Assembly (NCBI GenBank): GCA_025529335.1
Contig: JAMYHX010000016.1
Location: 160,038-224,037, forward strand
Direction of reading: 5' to 3'
DNA from: Rhizopus sp. PT2906
Lineage: Eukaryota > Mucoromycota > Mucoromycetes > Mucorales > Rhizopodaceae
DNA: 64,000 bases
Shown: piece by piece, positions 1-10,868 of the stretch
Position numbering within the stretch: the stretch's first letter is position 1
How the letters are laid out: the number at the start of each line of letters is the position of its first letter
The notes under the pieces: generated by a model
What the model was told of the DNA's origin: nothing
The model's input: the letters and a program-made list of their open reading frames with translations, nothing else
The model's database searches: none
Program-made: the position numbers and the translations under genes

Positions 1-935
1 AAATAGTTGAGAAATAAGGGAATCATTAACTGTTTAAAGATGATAATGTAATACCTGATGGAAAGTCCAATGCATAAGCCTGTTAGTATCTTCCAGAATA
101 AAAGAAAAAGCCCACCGTATGAGTCACTTGAACCAAATGTTAAATATTGTCGAATCTCGTCTTGTTTTCTTACCTTTCATTCAAGTGGTTACGGACAATC
201 GTCCATACAAAGGTAGCAGCAGCACTAAAGAACAGCACGAATACTTCTGGAGAAGCATACCTTGATTGAGTGATATGACCATTCTCTTTAATACAAAAAG
301 GGGGTTAGCATATATTTATTGAGAATGCCCGTTTTTTTTTTTTTTTTTTTACCCAAGATCAAGAGTGTTGCAGCGAGAGTACAAGTAGAGCGGGAATGAC
401 CCATGTTACGAAGAGTAAGGTAGCATATGGGAACGATCAAAGCTCCCAGAATAGCAGCGAGCCTACGCATGCCGATCAAAGGAAATTGATGGAATTCTCT
501 ACAAACAGAGATAAGTGATCCATGCATATATAAATAAAAACATAGAGAACTTTACTGTCCAGCATATAAGAGGTCCTCAGTTCCATAGTATCCGACGATA
601 TACGCCAGACCTGTATTTATTAAGCCACTGAGAGGAGGATACTTTCCGATAAAGTACTTGTTAGCCATATACCAATTCGTCTGTCTACTCGTTTCCATTT
701 CGATCTCTGTGATAAAAGGAGGATGTCCTAGCTTCAGCACTCGAAAATACAGACTCAGTGCGGTCAGGATTATCAAGCGGATCCTTTCCTGAACGATGCC
801 CTGAGACGACGTGTCTAGATGATTTTGATATTTTTTAAGCTTTTTTTCATCATCCTGATGATTCACTTGTTCCGTAAATGGATCTGACCTTCCCTGTAAC
901 CTTCTTGGCCTCAAGGAAAACCCCATGACTGACAT
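1..935 (-). CDS. Divergent protein O-mannosyltransferase (PMT family), 5' part, runs off the left edge
   Basis: This is the N-terminal part of a PMT (dolichyl-phosphate-mannose-protein mannosyltransferase), an ER multi-membrane enzyme. Exons on the minus strand are about 935-558, 510-353, 277-173 and 125-53, then a fifth past the edge. Junctions are GTAAAG, GTAAAA, GTAAGA and GTATTA donors with AG acceptors, and the frame is kept. PMT landmarks are TM1 followed by 'LGHPP', 'NWYMANKYFIGKYPPLSGLI', 'GMRRLAAILGALIVPICYLTLR' and 'ENGHITQSR'. The loop-1 catalytic DE of 'DEVHFG' reads IE, the 'HPPL' His is Tyr, and the 'ILLDS' Asp region after TQSR is replaced. It therefore looks like a paralogue that has lost the usual active site. 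The start is uncertain: ATGs at 935 and 926 both follow a pyrimidine-rich leader, and an in-frame ATG also lies at 1013. It is divergent from VPS74. Family call is good; activity is doubtful. Confidence 0.75.
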
Positions 936-1159
936 AAAGAAAGAAAGAAAAAGGAATATGAACGAAGAGAGAGAGGTGAGAATGTGTTTTGCTTTCAAAA
1001 ATACATAATTCAATTATTGCTAAATAAAGTTTAATTCATGCATTGCCAATACCAAGCAGAAAAAGAAAAAGTAATACAAGTAACTCCGTCTGTGACGTAG
1101 AGTGGATCCTCACACACATACATTTTTTGCCCTTTTTTATATATTCTCTGTGTTCAGTG

Positions 1160-2279
1160 ATGTCGACAGTGACAAGAAGAAGAGTTGCCGGTCATTCATC
1201 GAATTCGGATGATGATAACAATAATAGCAGCAGTTCTGTTAATCATAGTAATCCTACTACTGAAAAGAAAATTGCCTATGACCCACATGATGTTGATGAA
1301 AGAAAGTCCACACCCAAACTAACTTTAATGGAAGAAGTTTTATTATTGGGACTTAAAGATAAACAAGTAATTAGTGATGAATTACACCGAGAAAAAGAGA
1401 GTAATGTTGCTTTATAGGGATATCTTTCCTTTTGGAATGACAGTATTAGTTATGCACTACGTGGATGTATTGTGATTGAACTAGCTCTTAGAGGAAGAAT
1501 AGCCATGAAAAAGGATCCTATGCGTCGATCCTATCCTCTGGCAGATCGATATATCGAAGTCATCAATGATACAATCACAGGTGAAGTTTTATTAGATGAA
1601 GCCTTGAAGATGATGAAAACGAGTGAACATATGAGTGTAGCCAACTGGATTGATTTAATGAGCGGTAATAAATATATGCACAAATACACAGAGAATGAAA
1701 GAGGCTGAATATTAATCAGTTCTTTGTGTTTAAAGGTGAAACATGGAATGTAATGAAGATTGGGTATCAACTTAAACAAGTACGAGAACGTTTAGCAAAA
1801 GGTTTAGTAGACAAAGGAGTCCTTCGAACGGAAAAACGCAACTTTTTATTGTTTGATATGGCTACTCATCCTGTCGCTGATCCTGCAGTAAAAGAAGAGA
1901 TCATCAAGCGTGTATGTACCATGCTTGTCACTCGTGTCTCACCTACAGCTATTGATGCTCAATCAGACGTCCCCCATGCGTATCTTAGAACAGTCAGTAT
2001 GATCTGTGCCGCATATGCTGCAAATGTATTAGAAAATGCTCTACTTTATCTTCAGCCTGATTTAAGAGAACAAGCGTTCAATAAGGTGGATGAATTGATG
2101 AATGAATACTCATCATGGCCATTTGGTAATGGTGCAAGTAAAGTTGAGATACCTTCGGGAACAGAACTTTCCATAGAGGTAGTGGCTAGTGCTTTAAATG
2201 TTCTCGCAAAAATGGATGCAATAGTAAGTGAACCTTTCATGTTTATAATCATCATTAACCCTTTTTATCATAGCTGTAA
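1160..2279 (+). CDS. VPS74: Vps74/GOLPH3 phosphatidylinositol-4-phosphate effector of the Golgi
   Basis: A peripheral Golgi protein that binds PI4P and the cytosolic tails of glycosyltransferases to keep them in the Golgi through COPI. Exons are 1160-1366, 1418-1664, 1736-2223 and 2274-2279 (948 nt, 315 aa); the last exon holds only CTG-TAA, giving a C-terminus MDAIL. The first ~60 residues are low-complexity and Ser/Asn-rich with an RRR cluster. The GPP34 domain then follows: '[20 protein letters not shown]', '[16 protein letters not shown]', '[20 protein letters not shown]', '[20 protein letters not shown]', and a C-terminal helix bundle. These match GOLPH3 proteins closely and the length is typical (yeast about 345 aa). 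I chose the ATG at 1160 because the family N-terminus is short and hydrophilic; an in-frame ATG at 1043 would add a hydrophobic stretch. The divergent neighbour is a PMT-like gene, so two glycosylation-related genes share about 220 bp. Confidence 0.93.
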
Positions 2280-2520
2280 ACACATACACACATCTTCCTT
2301 CCTTTTGATTTCCCCCCTCTTTCCTTTTCCTTTTGCCCTTTTATTTGATTTTTTCGTATATAAAATACATAAGCTCTGTGGTGCCTTTTTATGCAAAATA
2401 ATGAACAAATCTAATTGGAAATCATCCATTCAGAGATACAGTTTTCATGTGTGACTATCAAGTCAAAGTGTTGCGTGCATTTAAAAAATCTTTAAAGTTG
2501 GGCTTTATATTCTGTAAATC

Positions 2521-4595
2521 ATGTCAACAACAGCAGCAGCAGTTGGTCCAGCCAGTTTCTCAAATGACGGAAAGGATGTGATTGAGAGACATTTGGAAGT
2601 GAAGAGTGAAAAGCACAAAAATATTCAAGATCTGTATGAGATCGAACGTACAGTAACCAAGATTGTACAAGGCGGATACAAAAAGATCGCTTTACAATTC
2701 CCTGACGAGCTTCTTGCAGATGCAGCAGCTGTAGCTGAACAGTTACGAGAAAAGACACAAAAGGAGATCTTCATTTTAGCAGACACGTCTTATGGTAGTT
2801 GTTGTGTTGATGAAGTAGCAGCTGAGCATGTCAATGCAGATCTCATCGTCCATTATGGTCGATCTTGTCTAAGTCCGTAAGTGATGCTTACCTTGTTGTT
2901 TGTATGAGACTAAATTTTATAAAGTACATCGCATTTACCTGCTTTATATGTCTTTGGTCAACGTCCTATAGATATACAGCAGTGTACAAGTGAATTTGAA
3001 AAGCTCTTTCCTGATAAAGCTCAGCCTGTTATTATCATGTGCGATGTAGAATATTCATATGCAGTAGACAGTTTGACAGCTGCTTTGCAAAAGACATATC
3101 AGTGTATTATTCCAACTGTGATACAGACAGAGTCCAAGTTACAATCAACACTTGATCAGCACAAGACTCCTTCGACTTGTGCCTCGCACGCAGAAAGACA
3201 AAGACTAGGTAAACCTTGTTGCGGAAAATGTAAAGGAGATTTAGAAGACGTAGTTCAGGATAAACCTGATACTCTACCGGCTGAGCCGTTGCGGGATATG
3301 AGTGGACTGAAAGAAGAGAAAAAGAAAGGAGGTAGATACTTTGAACTCCCAGAAAATGTGAGCATAGATACATGCTCCATCTTCTTTGTTGGAGAAGAGA
3401 GCTTGACTTTGACTAATATCATGATGGTTCACAACAAATGTCCTGTAAGTTAATATTATATGGCCATGTTTAAAAAGTCTCATATCTTTTGATGTAAATA
3501 GGTCTATACTTACAATCCTAAAACCAACATTGCGAGAAAGGAATCTGTACAAGTAAACAAGATGCTAATGAAAAGGTATTGTATATCCACATTCGCATCA
3601 CCAGGAACTTTATTCCCTTACTCAAAATGTAGATATTTCCTGGTTCAAAAGGCAAAAGATGCAGAAACAATTGGTATTGTCGTTGGCACATTAGGTGTGG
3701 GTAAGTTGAATGCAAACAATAGAAACTATACGAATAGTAACAATGGGGGATTTTGTAGCTTCTTACTTAAATATCATCGATCACTTGAAAAGAATCATTC
3801 GAGCTTCTGGACGCAAATCATACTTGTTTGTTATGGGCAAATTGAATGTAGCAAAGATGGCAAATTTCATGGAAATTGATTGCTATGTACTAGTGTCATG
3901 TCCTGAAAACAGCTTGATTGATTCAAAGGTAAGTGCAAAGGGAAGACAGATGAACTATTTGCTTATGTTGATGATTAGGAGTTTTATCGTCCTATTGTCA
4001 CACCGTTTGAACTAGAAATTGCTCTTAGAAGGTAAAAACTAGAATCTATGTATTAAGTACATATCATTCAACATTGTCTATCAGGGACATGGAGTGGACA
4101 GGCGATTATATCACTGATTTCTCAAAGTTACTACCTCAGCTACGTTCAGATGACTTTTCTTATGATGACGAAAAAGATGATTTATCAAGTGATGAGGAGC
4201 CTCACTTTTCTTTGATCACTGGTCAATACAAGTCAACTCCCTTTAATAGAGCAAGAGACAGAGCAGAGGACGGTAAGATATAGTGTGTGAAAAAAAGATG
4301 TTATTGATAACTTTTCGTGTATAATAATAGACTCTGGAGAAGAGATCACAAGCAAACTAACAGATTTAACATTAAGAAGCAAAGAAACAAGCATTACGGC
4401 ACTTTTGAACAGTACAGCAGGTAAGATCATTGTTTAAGAAACAATTGAACTGGTTGCCAAACATTGTTTCTAGGACAATATCTTCAAAACAGAACTTATA
4501 GAGGTTTAGAGGCAAACATTGGTCAAGATGCACCAGCAGAGTTGACAGAGGGGCTTTCTGGTATAGCTCGTGGATATAAAAATGAAAAGGAATAA
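2521..4595 (+). CDS. DPH2: Diphthamide biosynthesis protein 2
   Basis: Partner of Dph1 in the [4Fe-4S] radical-SAM-like complex that moves the 3-amino-3-carboxypropyl group from SAM to a histidine of elongation factor 2, the first diphthamide step, in the cytosol. Nine exons: 2521-2876, 2925-3444, 3502-3575, 3633-3700, 3759-3928, 3979-4031, 4085-4272, 4331-4420, 4474-4595 (1,641 nt, 546 aa). Motifs seen: 'ALQFPDELL', '[18 protein letters not shown]' (C94, C95), 'HYGRSCLSP' (C116), the late '[13 protein letters not shown]' plus '[16 protein letters not shown]', and 'YKNEKE' at the end. The two consecutive Cys and the SCPENS motif point to DPH2 rather than DPH1. A Lys/Cys-rich insert around residues 220-260 includes '[10 protein letters not shown]', which I do not recall as a family feature. 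The short gap from VPS74 (about 240 bp) holds its promoter. Confidence 0.93.
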
Positions 4596-4672
4596 AGATT
4601 TATTTATGTGCAGATGTAAATATTGACACATGAAGATTCTTTATTGAATATGCAACACTATTGACATACAAA

Positions 4673-7600
4673 TCATACTTTGGGTTCAATCAACTTCATA
4701 TTCATCTTTTGACGCATGCCTTCTGCATCTCCTTCAACAGACATTTCTACCTTGACTTTGTCAAATGTCTTCAATACGATATCACCTGCAACCAGGCTGT
4801 TGTGTTCCTCGTTATATTCAAATGGTTCTGAGATGTATACAATGGATTCAAGACCGTATTTGGGTACAAGTACAGAAATACTGTTCTTCAACACACGTAG
4901 CACACGGGCCTCTTCAATTTCGACCTTGTTTCTAAAGAACATGCTAGTAAAGAGTTCAACTGAGCTACGGCCAGCTTGCTGTGCCATTCTATTTCTAAAG
5001 TTCAAGTTATCACAGAGGTCCTTCATAGCATTTGTGTTGATTAAATCTGAATCCATGAGGGCATCTGGATCGATACATGCATGTAGCAGACGGTGCACCA
5101 CGACATCTTTATAATACATCGTTAGTCTTATCTTCATATCTGAGTTAGTATCTGGTGTAATTACCTGCATAACGACGAATAGGTGATGTGAAGTGAGTGT
5201 AGATAGGACTGGCTAAACCATAATGCTTGAACTCCGATTCAGGTTCTGTACCTGAACAAAAGTATTGCGCTTGCATCATACAACGGGTAGTCAAGATACG
5301 TACGAGTGTATTGAAATAAGGATCTTCGGGTATCTAATAAAAAAGGGCAGTTAGAGCGTTGTATTCTATATAAAGCAAAAGAATGCTTACCACAGCTTTA
5401 TCAAGAGAATCAGCTAATGCTTTTGAACTGCTAATGTCCAGAGTAAATCCTTTTTCGAGAAGAATCTTGCGAAGTTGGTCAAAATTGTTTATGGGTGGTG
5501 CTCCATGCTTACGAAGCATGGCTGCACTAGGGAATCTAGAATATATCTTTTTGGCAACAGAGATATTTGCGAGCAACATGAATTCTTCAACAAGAGAATT
5601 TGTTTCCTTTAGTTCTTTCATTTCCACATCTACAGGGTCTTGAGAGTCATTCTGAAGGTTAAATCTAAGCTCGGGTGAAGTTAAAGTCAAAGCACCAGCC
5701 TCTAAACGTCTTTGGCGAAGAATCTTGGCAAACTTGTTTAGCAAACGAATACCCTTTGTAACATCATCTTGCATGCGTTCATCATCAATACGGCTTTGAG
5801 CTTCGTCATAAGTGAATGAGAATTTGGACTTGATGATACTCTTGCAAAAGTCGACATTGACAATCTCTGCATTTTCATTCAATTCCCATACACAAGAAAA
5901 GGCAAGTCGCTCGACATTAGATCGTAAGGAGCAAAGATTAGTACCCAGAAGAGCAGGCAACATATCAATACGCTTGTCGACAAGATAAACGGATGTACCA
6001 CGGCTTGCTGCCTCCTTGTCTATATGTGTTCCAGGCTTGACAAAGTATGTGACATCTGCGATATGAACACCTACTTCGTAATTGCCGTTTGGTAGGAAAC
6101 GGACATGGAGCGCATCATCAATATCGGTACATCCAGGTGGATCAATGCTGCAGACATTCAAATCTCTAAAGTCTCTTCTGTTTTCGTTCTTTACATGATG
6201 CTCGCGAACAACCCATTGATCGCCTTCTTCTGGCAAGTCATTAAGTACGGCCTTCGAGAATTCTTGGTAAGGTACATTATGCTCCAAAAGAATGACTTCT
6301 GTTTCTGTTTCTTTATCGCCAGATGCACCTAATGTCTTGACAAAGTGACCCATAGGAAATCTAGAAGTCTTTGGCCAAGAGTCGATTGCCACAATGATAC
6401 GACTACCAATCAAGCTACTGGCTTGACTAGTCTTAATCTTGATTTTGGGAATTCGACGATCTATAGCACGGAAAGTACAAGTGACGGGACCACGGTCGTT
6501 TCCTTTAGGAACAGAGTTTTTGAGAATAAAACCACAGTAACTAGAAGAGTAGAATGATGTTAGATTTCTATTTAAGCTTATGGCACTATCTTGACTTACG
6601 GTCTCCATTTCTTTCTGATAATACCGACAACTTTACCCGTAGGCTCTGGCTCTCCAACTTTATCGTTTGTCTTTCTTTTTTTGTTGGGGCTACTTTCGTC
6701 ACCATCATCCTTTTTATCTGTCGACTCTTCTTCACCATACATTTTTTCGTCATCATCTTCATCTTCTATAGCAACGGATGCACCACACTTCCACTCGGAT
6801 TTTGGCAGTAATTCGATAGCAACTGTATCTCCATGAATGGCACGATTGAAATTCTTTCTGCCCACAATATATACCGTCTTTATTTCTCCCTCCACTTCTC
6901 CTACGACCGTAGCTTCCAGAGTGTTGTAAGGAGTGACATTAAATGGTGATTGTATAAGCTTGCCTTTTTTGATGCCATTTTGGATTTGAGCAGGAGTCAA
7001 ATGTTCGTCATATACAACGGTATCATCTGCTTGAGCTTGAGCTGCAGATAACATATCTACTAATTCAGGCACATCTTTAATGCCTGCAACGTATTCAGCT
7101 ACACTCATCGCTTTTATTCCTGATGCCTTTGCTTTATCCCGATTTGCAACATCGTCTGATAACAATATGACTTGTATGTCTTCACTAGGATTACTTGCTT
7201 TCAAATGATCAGAGTACCATTTGGTTGCTATACGAATTGCTCTGTCATTTCTGTCATTAGGTGTCTCGTCTTTTAGCTTTTCAATAAAGGTATCCTTTTG
7301 GTGTTCATTAGCAAACATGTAGAATCTCTTGGTCTTGTCTGCCAGAATCTCAACAAGTCGATTATATATAATAATATTCAAGTGTCGAACCTCTTCTTTA
7401 ACTGTCTGTAAAACAACAACATCTTTGATAGCTGGATGTTCCATAATATCAAGCTAAATAATAAACTTAATATACTACTTTCAATTGGTTGTATGATTAA
7501 TTACCTGTCCCATAAAGACATTGGTGTCAACAACAAGATAATGAGGCTTCAAAGTTGCTGTAGATCTAGGTTCCGCAGACAACACAGGTTCATTTTGAGT

Positions 7601-7717
7601 ACATTTTTTACATAGAGGTGAAGAACATGGAATATCATCTCTCAAGTAGTGTTCCTTGACAACTTTCACTACGTTTCCTTTACGAGTTCGTTTTACAAAA
7701 GTCTTTGATCTAAGCAT
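4673..7717 (-). CDS. DIS3: Exosome catalytic subunit Dis3/Rrp44 (3'-5' exonuclease and endonuclease)
   Basis: The processive RNase II-type nuclease of the RNA exosome. Exons (minus): 7717-7505, 7453-6600, 6540-5391, 5333-5165, 5106-4673 (2,820 nt, 939 aa). In order: CR3 cysteine motif '[12 protein letters not shown]' (about 45-57); PIN domain with 'LVVDTNVF', 'VKEEVRHLN' and '[12 protein letters not shown]', so the endonuclease acidic residues are present; cold-shock domains; the RNB domain with '[17 protein letters not shown]' carrying the four metal-binding Asp, then '[16 protein letters not shown]' and '[16 protein letters not shown]'; and a C-terminal S1 domain ending 'KLIEPKV'. Length and motif order match Dis3 of other fungi. 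An acidic/Lys-rich linker around residues 265-300 ('[13 protein letters not shown]', 'NKKRKTND') is the only notable low-complexity part. The 5' flank abuts the palindrome described at 7947. Confidence 0.95.
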
Positions 7718-7879
7718 TTTTTTTTTTGTTTAATCTAGAGAAAAACCAAAAGAAATGCAATATTTTCTATCAATAGTCACAGAAAGATATACTTTTTGCA
7801 CTCCGGTTTCTTTTTTTTTTGCACCTGAATGGCATCAATGATAACCAGAAGGTCATTTATTTACATACATCAAGTTAGA

Positions 7880-8741
7880 TCAAACCAAGCTAAAGCATAA
7901 AGTAAAAAGGGGAGAAAAGTTAACTTGTTGTTGAAAACGATGATAAGCGTGCATACGTTGCTGACGAATCTTCGACATGGAACAATTGTTTGTTAGTTTC
8001 AATTGCAATTTTGCTGCTAGAGCAGCCAGTTTCTCCACTGAGAAAAATAAGAGAGATATGATTAGAGAAATATCAACTTTGGTTCTATGCACATACTCGA
8101 TCATATTCAGATCAGTTTCAATTAACAGTGTGTCCAGATAACTAGCGAAGCGTCGGTAGAAGGTCATCTCCTGCTCGTCGCCCACTTCGTTCCACAGCTG
8201 CGTGTCTTCAATTCTGTTAATGATAGTTGACAGTTGTCAATAGAATGTTCAAGATTTCCGTATATTGTTCTACTTGCACTTTCTCCAGAATTGCTAGCGC
8301 CTTGTACATGTCACTGTGTCTCAATTTCTCTTTGACAAGTCTGGCTTTTTCCAACTGCACTTTATACAGTATATCATTCATATCTTTCTTGCTGTCGAGC
8401 AAATTACGAACGCCTGTCATGGCTTCAGCAACGGAATTTGTGGCAGTGGCTGTAGCTATTATTGTGGAGGGCGGTGATCTATTCAACTTCTCTTGGTACA
8501 CTTTCTTCATATATGGATTCAGATAGTTGTAAATTCCGGAAAGGCTCAATCTGCATACATTTATCGTTAAAATGGGCAAGGCGTATTTTTATTTATATTA
8601 CTTACTCGAGCAATGCATCCTCTTCACACGTGAGTTCTTCTTTCAAAAGTACATCTTTATCGTCAGCACTACGAGGTACAGCCGCAAAGCCTATATCGTT
8701 TGAAAGCTTGGGCTGTCTAGTATTGGTGACTGCAGTCTCAT
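7880..8741 (-). pseudogene. Truncated duplicate of the gene at 10074-11177 (left palindrome arm)
   Basis: Read on the minus strand, this repeats the start codon, both first introns and the coding sequence of the right-hand gene exactly as far as position 7947. It then switches to unrelated sequence and stops after 'YHRFQQQVNFSPLFTLCFSLV'. It lacks the third main exon, which carries the GETGC...SNEWKR segment, so it cannot make the full protein. Like its parent it has the frame change near the end of exon 2 (stop after 'LLTTVNYH'). I treat it as a non-functional by-product of the inverted duplication. Confidence 0.7.
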
Positions 8742-8809
8742 ATTTATGCTTCGAAAGGACCGCTCATAAGCTGGGCTCAAAATGAGAAAGTCATATGGGA
8801 CACTTTTGA
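7947..8809. repeat. Left arm of an 863-bp inverted repeat (palindrome)
   Basis: Positions 7947-8809 are the reverse complement of 10006-10868: coordinates in the two arms always sum to 18,815, and the encoded ORFs are identical residue for residue. I checked both ends base by base. At the inner edge, pairing holds to 8809/10006 and fails at 8810/10005. At the outer edge, it holds to 7947/10868 and fails at 7946/10869. The spacer of 1,196 bp holds the Tc1-type transposase. Confidence 0.9.
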
Positions 8810-10082
8810 CGCAGCATGAAGCAACTATATTTTTATCCCACAGCTTGTCCTAGCCTTTCCAAAACTATAAAGTAACAGTACAAGCGTGCTGCTTGTGTGA
8901 ACTAATTTCATTGTCAGCAACATTATGACGAAACAACTTACGGCTAAACAAAAGCGCAAGATCACAGTTGACAAACAGAACACTGTCATTAAGTACATCC
9001 ATGACCGCCTTAGCAACCGGAAGATCCAGTACATCACCAGGGTAAGTAAGTCAACGGTCAGTAGGATCCGGCAGGATCATTGCGCCGGCGCAAAAAGTAC
9101 TGGATCCGGACGACAGCGAGCGTTAACCAAGCAGAACGAGCTTTTCTGCATGTATCAGATCACTGTTGGTGGAAAAGAGACAGCTACAGAGGTGCAGCAG
9201 TCATTGAAGGAGGATCTTAAAGTGGGCGTCAGCGCAGCCACTATCAGACGAGTATTTAAGAAGTACGGCTTAAAAGCAATTGTCAAGCAGAAGAAGCCGT
9301 TGATTATTGAGACCAACAGACGCAAACGATTAGCATGGGCAAAGGCTCATATTAAATGGACCTTCGATGACTGGAAGCGTACGGTATTCTCCGGCGAAAC
9401 GAAGATCTGCCGTTTTGGTTCTGATGGTAAGCACTATGCTTGGAAAAGAGAAGGTGAGCCTCTTCTGGGAAAGCATGTTCAACAGACAGTGAGGCATGGA
9501 GGTGGTGACATAAAGCTTTGGAGTTGTGTAACATACGCAGGTGTCGGTTACATAACCAAAATAGAGGATACAATGACTAAGGAGGTTTACTTGGAAATTT
9601 TAAAAGATGACTTGTACCAAATGCTGGATGATTACAGGATAGAGCCGGTAAAAGTTATCTTTCAGCAAGATAACGATCCAAAGCATAGAGCGAATTTGGT
9701 TGAAGAATGGTTATTCCAGCAACCGTTTGAGGTAATGCAGTGGCCACCACAGTCGCCAGATCTCAATCCAATTGAGAACATATGGGCATTACTGAAAACA
9801 AGGCTCTACCGAAACTATGAACGGCCACCAAAGGGCATGAACGAGCATTGGGAACGTGTGTATAAAACTTGGTATGATATCACAGCGGAAGAGTGTCAAA
9901 GGTATATCAATACTATGCATCAGCATTGTAGGGGTGTTATTAAAGCAAAAGAGTTATGGATAAATTACTAAATGAACATTAACGTTTAAAAGTTGATTTT
10001 CATTTTCAAAAGTGTCCCATATGACTTTCTCATTTTGAGCCCAGCTTATGAGCGGTCCTTTCGAAGCATAAATATGAGACTG
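8733..10082 (+). mobile_element. Tc1/mariner-type element within the palindrome (ends approximate)
   Basis: The element contains one transposase gene (8925-9971) between inverted copies of a sequence including 'tcatatgggacacttttga'. True terminal repeats cannot be delimited, because they merge into the longer 863-bp inverted arms. Possible outer ends are the CAGTCTCATATTT...box at 8733 and its mirror at 10082, or the TA-flanked TGGGACACTTTTGA at 8797 and its mirror at 10018. I do not see an unambiguous TA target-site duplication. The first option would place the start codon of the neighbouring gene inside the terminal repeat. Confidence 0.55.
8925..9971 (+). CDS. Tc1/mariner-type transposase with a mutated first catalytic Asp
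   Basis: One uninterrupted exon, 348 aa. The N-terminal half is a paired-like helix-turn-helix region ('ITRVSKSTVSRIRQ', then 'VSAATIRRVFKKYGLKA'). The DDE domain follows, with 'RKRLAWAKAHIKWTFDDWKRTVFSGETK', 'KVIFQQDNDPKHRANLV' and 'WPPQSPDLNPIENIWALLK'. The spacing from the second Asp (QQD) to the Glu (PIE) is 34 residues, the Tc1-type DD34E arrangement. The first catalytic Asp of the usual 'FSDE(S/T)K' motif is Gly here (residue 157, codon GGC at 9393-9395), one transition from GAC. Everything else is open and well conserved, so the copy is young but probably catalytically dead. It could still be bound and moved by an active relative. Confidence 0.92.
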   Translation: MTKQLTAKQKRKITVDKQNTVIKYIHDRLSNRKIQYITRVSKSTVSRIRQDHCAGAKSTGSGRQRALTKQNELFCMYQITVGGKETATEVQQSLKEDLKVGVSAATIRRVFKKYGLKAIVKQKKPLIIETNRRKRLAWAKAHIKWTFDDWKRTVFSGETKICRFGSDGKHYAWKREGEPLLGKHVQQTVRHGGGDIKLWSCVTYAGVGYITKIEDTMTKEVYLEILKDDLYQMLDDYRIEPVKVIFQQDNDPKHRANLVEEWLFQQPFEVMQWPPQSPDLNPIENIWALLKTRLYRNYERPPKGMNEHWERVYKTWYDITAEECQRYINTMHQHCRGVIKAKELWINY

Positions 10083-10868
10083 CAGTCACCAATACTAGAC
10101 AGCCCAAGCTTTCAAACGATATAGGCTTTGCGGCTGTACCTCGTAGTGCTGACGATAAAGATGTACTTTTGAAAGAAGAACTCACGTGTGAAGAGGATGC
10201 ATTGCTCGAGTAAGTAATATAAATAAAAATACGCCTTGCCCATTTTAACGATAAATGTATGCAGATTGAGCCTTTCCGGAATTTACAACTATCTGAATCC
10301 ATATATGAAGAAAGTGTACCAAGAGAAGTTGAATAGATCACCGCCCTCCACAATAATAGCTACAGCCACTGCCACAAATTCCGTTGCTGAAGCCATGACA
10401 GGCGTTCGTAATTTGCTCGACAGCAAGAAAGATATGAATGATATACTGTATAAAGTGCAGTTGGAAAAAGCCAGACTTGTCAAAGAGAAATTGAGACACA
10501 GTGACATGTACAAGGCGCTAGCAATTCTGGAGAAAGTGCAAGTAGAACAATATACGGAAATCTTGAACATTCTATTGACAACTGTCAACTATCATTAACA
10601 GAATTGAAGACACGCAGCTGTGGAACGAAGTGGGCGACGAGCAGGAGATGACCTTCTACCGACGCTTCGCTAGTTATCTGGACACACTGTTAATTGAAAC
10701 TGATCTGAATATGATCGAGTATGTGCATAGAACCAAAGTTGATATTTCTCTAATCATATCTCTCTTATTTTTCTCAGTGGAGAAACTGGCTGCTCTAGCA
10801 GCAAAATTGCAATTGAAACTAACAAACAATTGTTCCATGTCGAAGATTCGTCAGCAACGTATGCACGC
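10006..10868. repeat. Right arm of the 863-bp inverted repeat
   Basis: Exact mirror of 7947-8809. On this side the coding sequence continues past the arm end at 10868 into a third exon without a break. This arm is therefore the likely original and the left arm the copy. Confidence 0.9.

Noticed and set aside
7947..10868. Reading the whole 2.9 kb as one transposon with 863-bp terminal repeats
   Set aside because: The right arm is an uninterrupted part of a larger split gene that continues past 10868, and the outer ends are not flanked by TA. A local inverted duplication explains this better, though it is not excluded.
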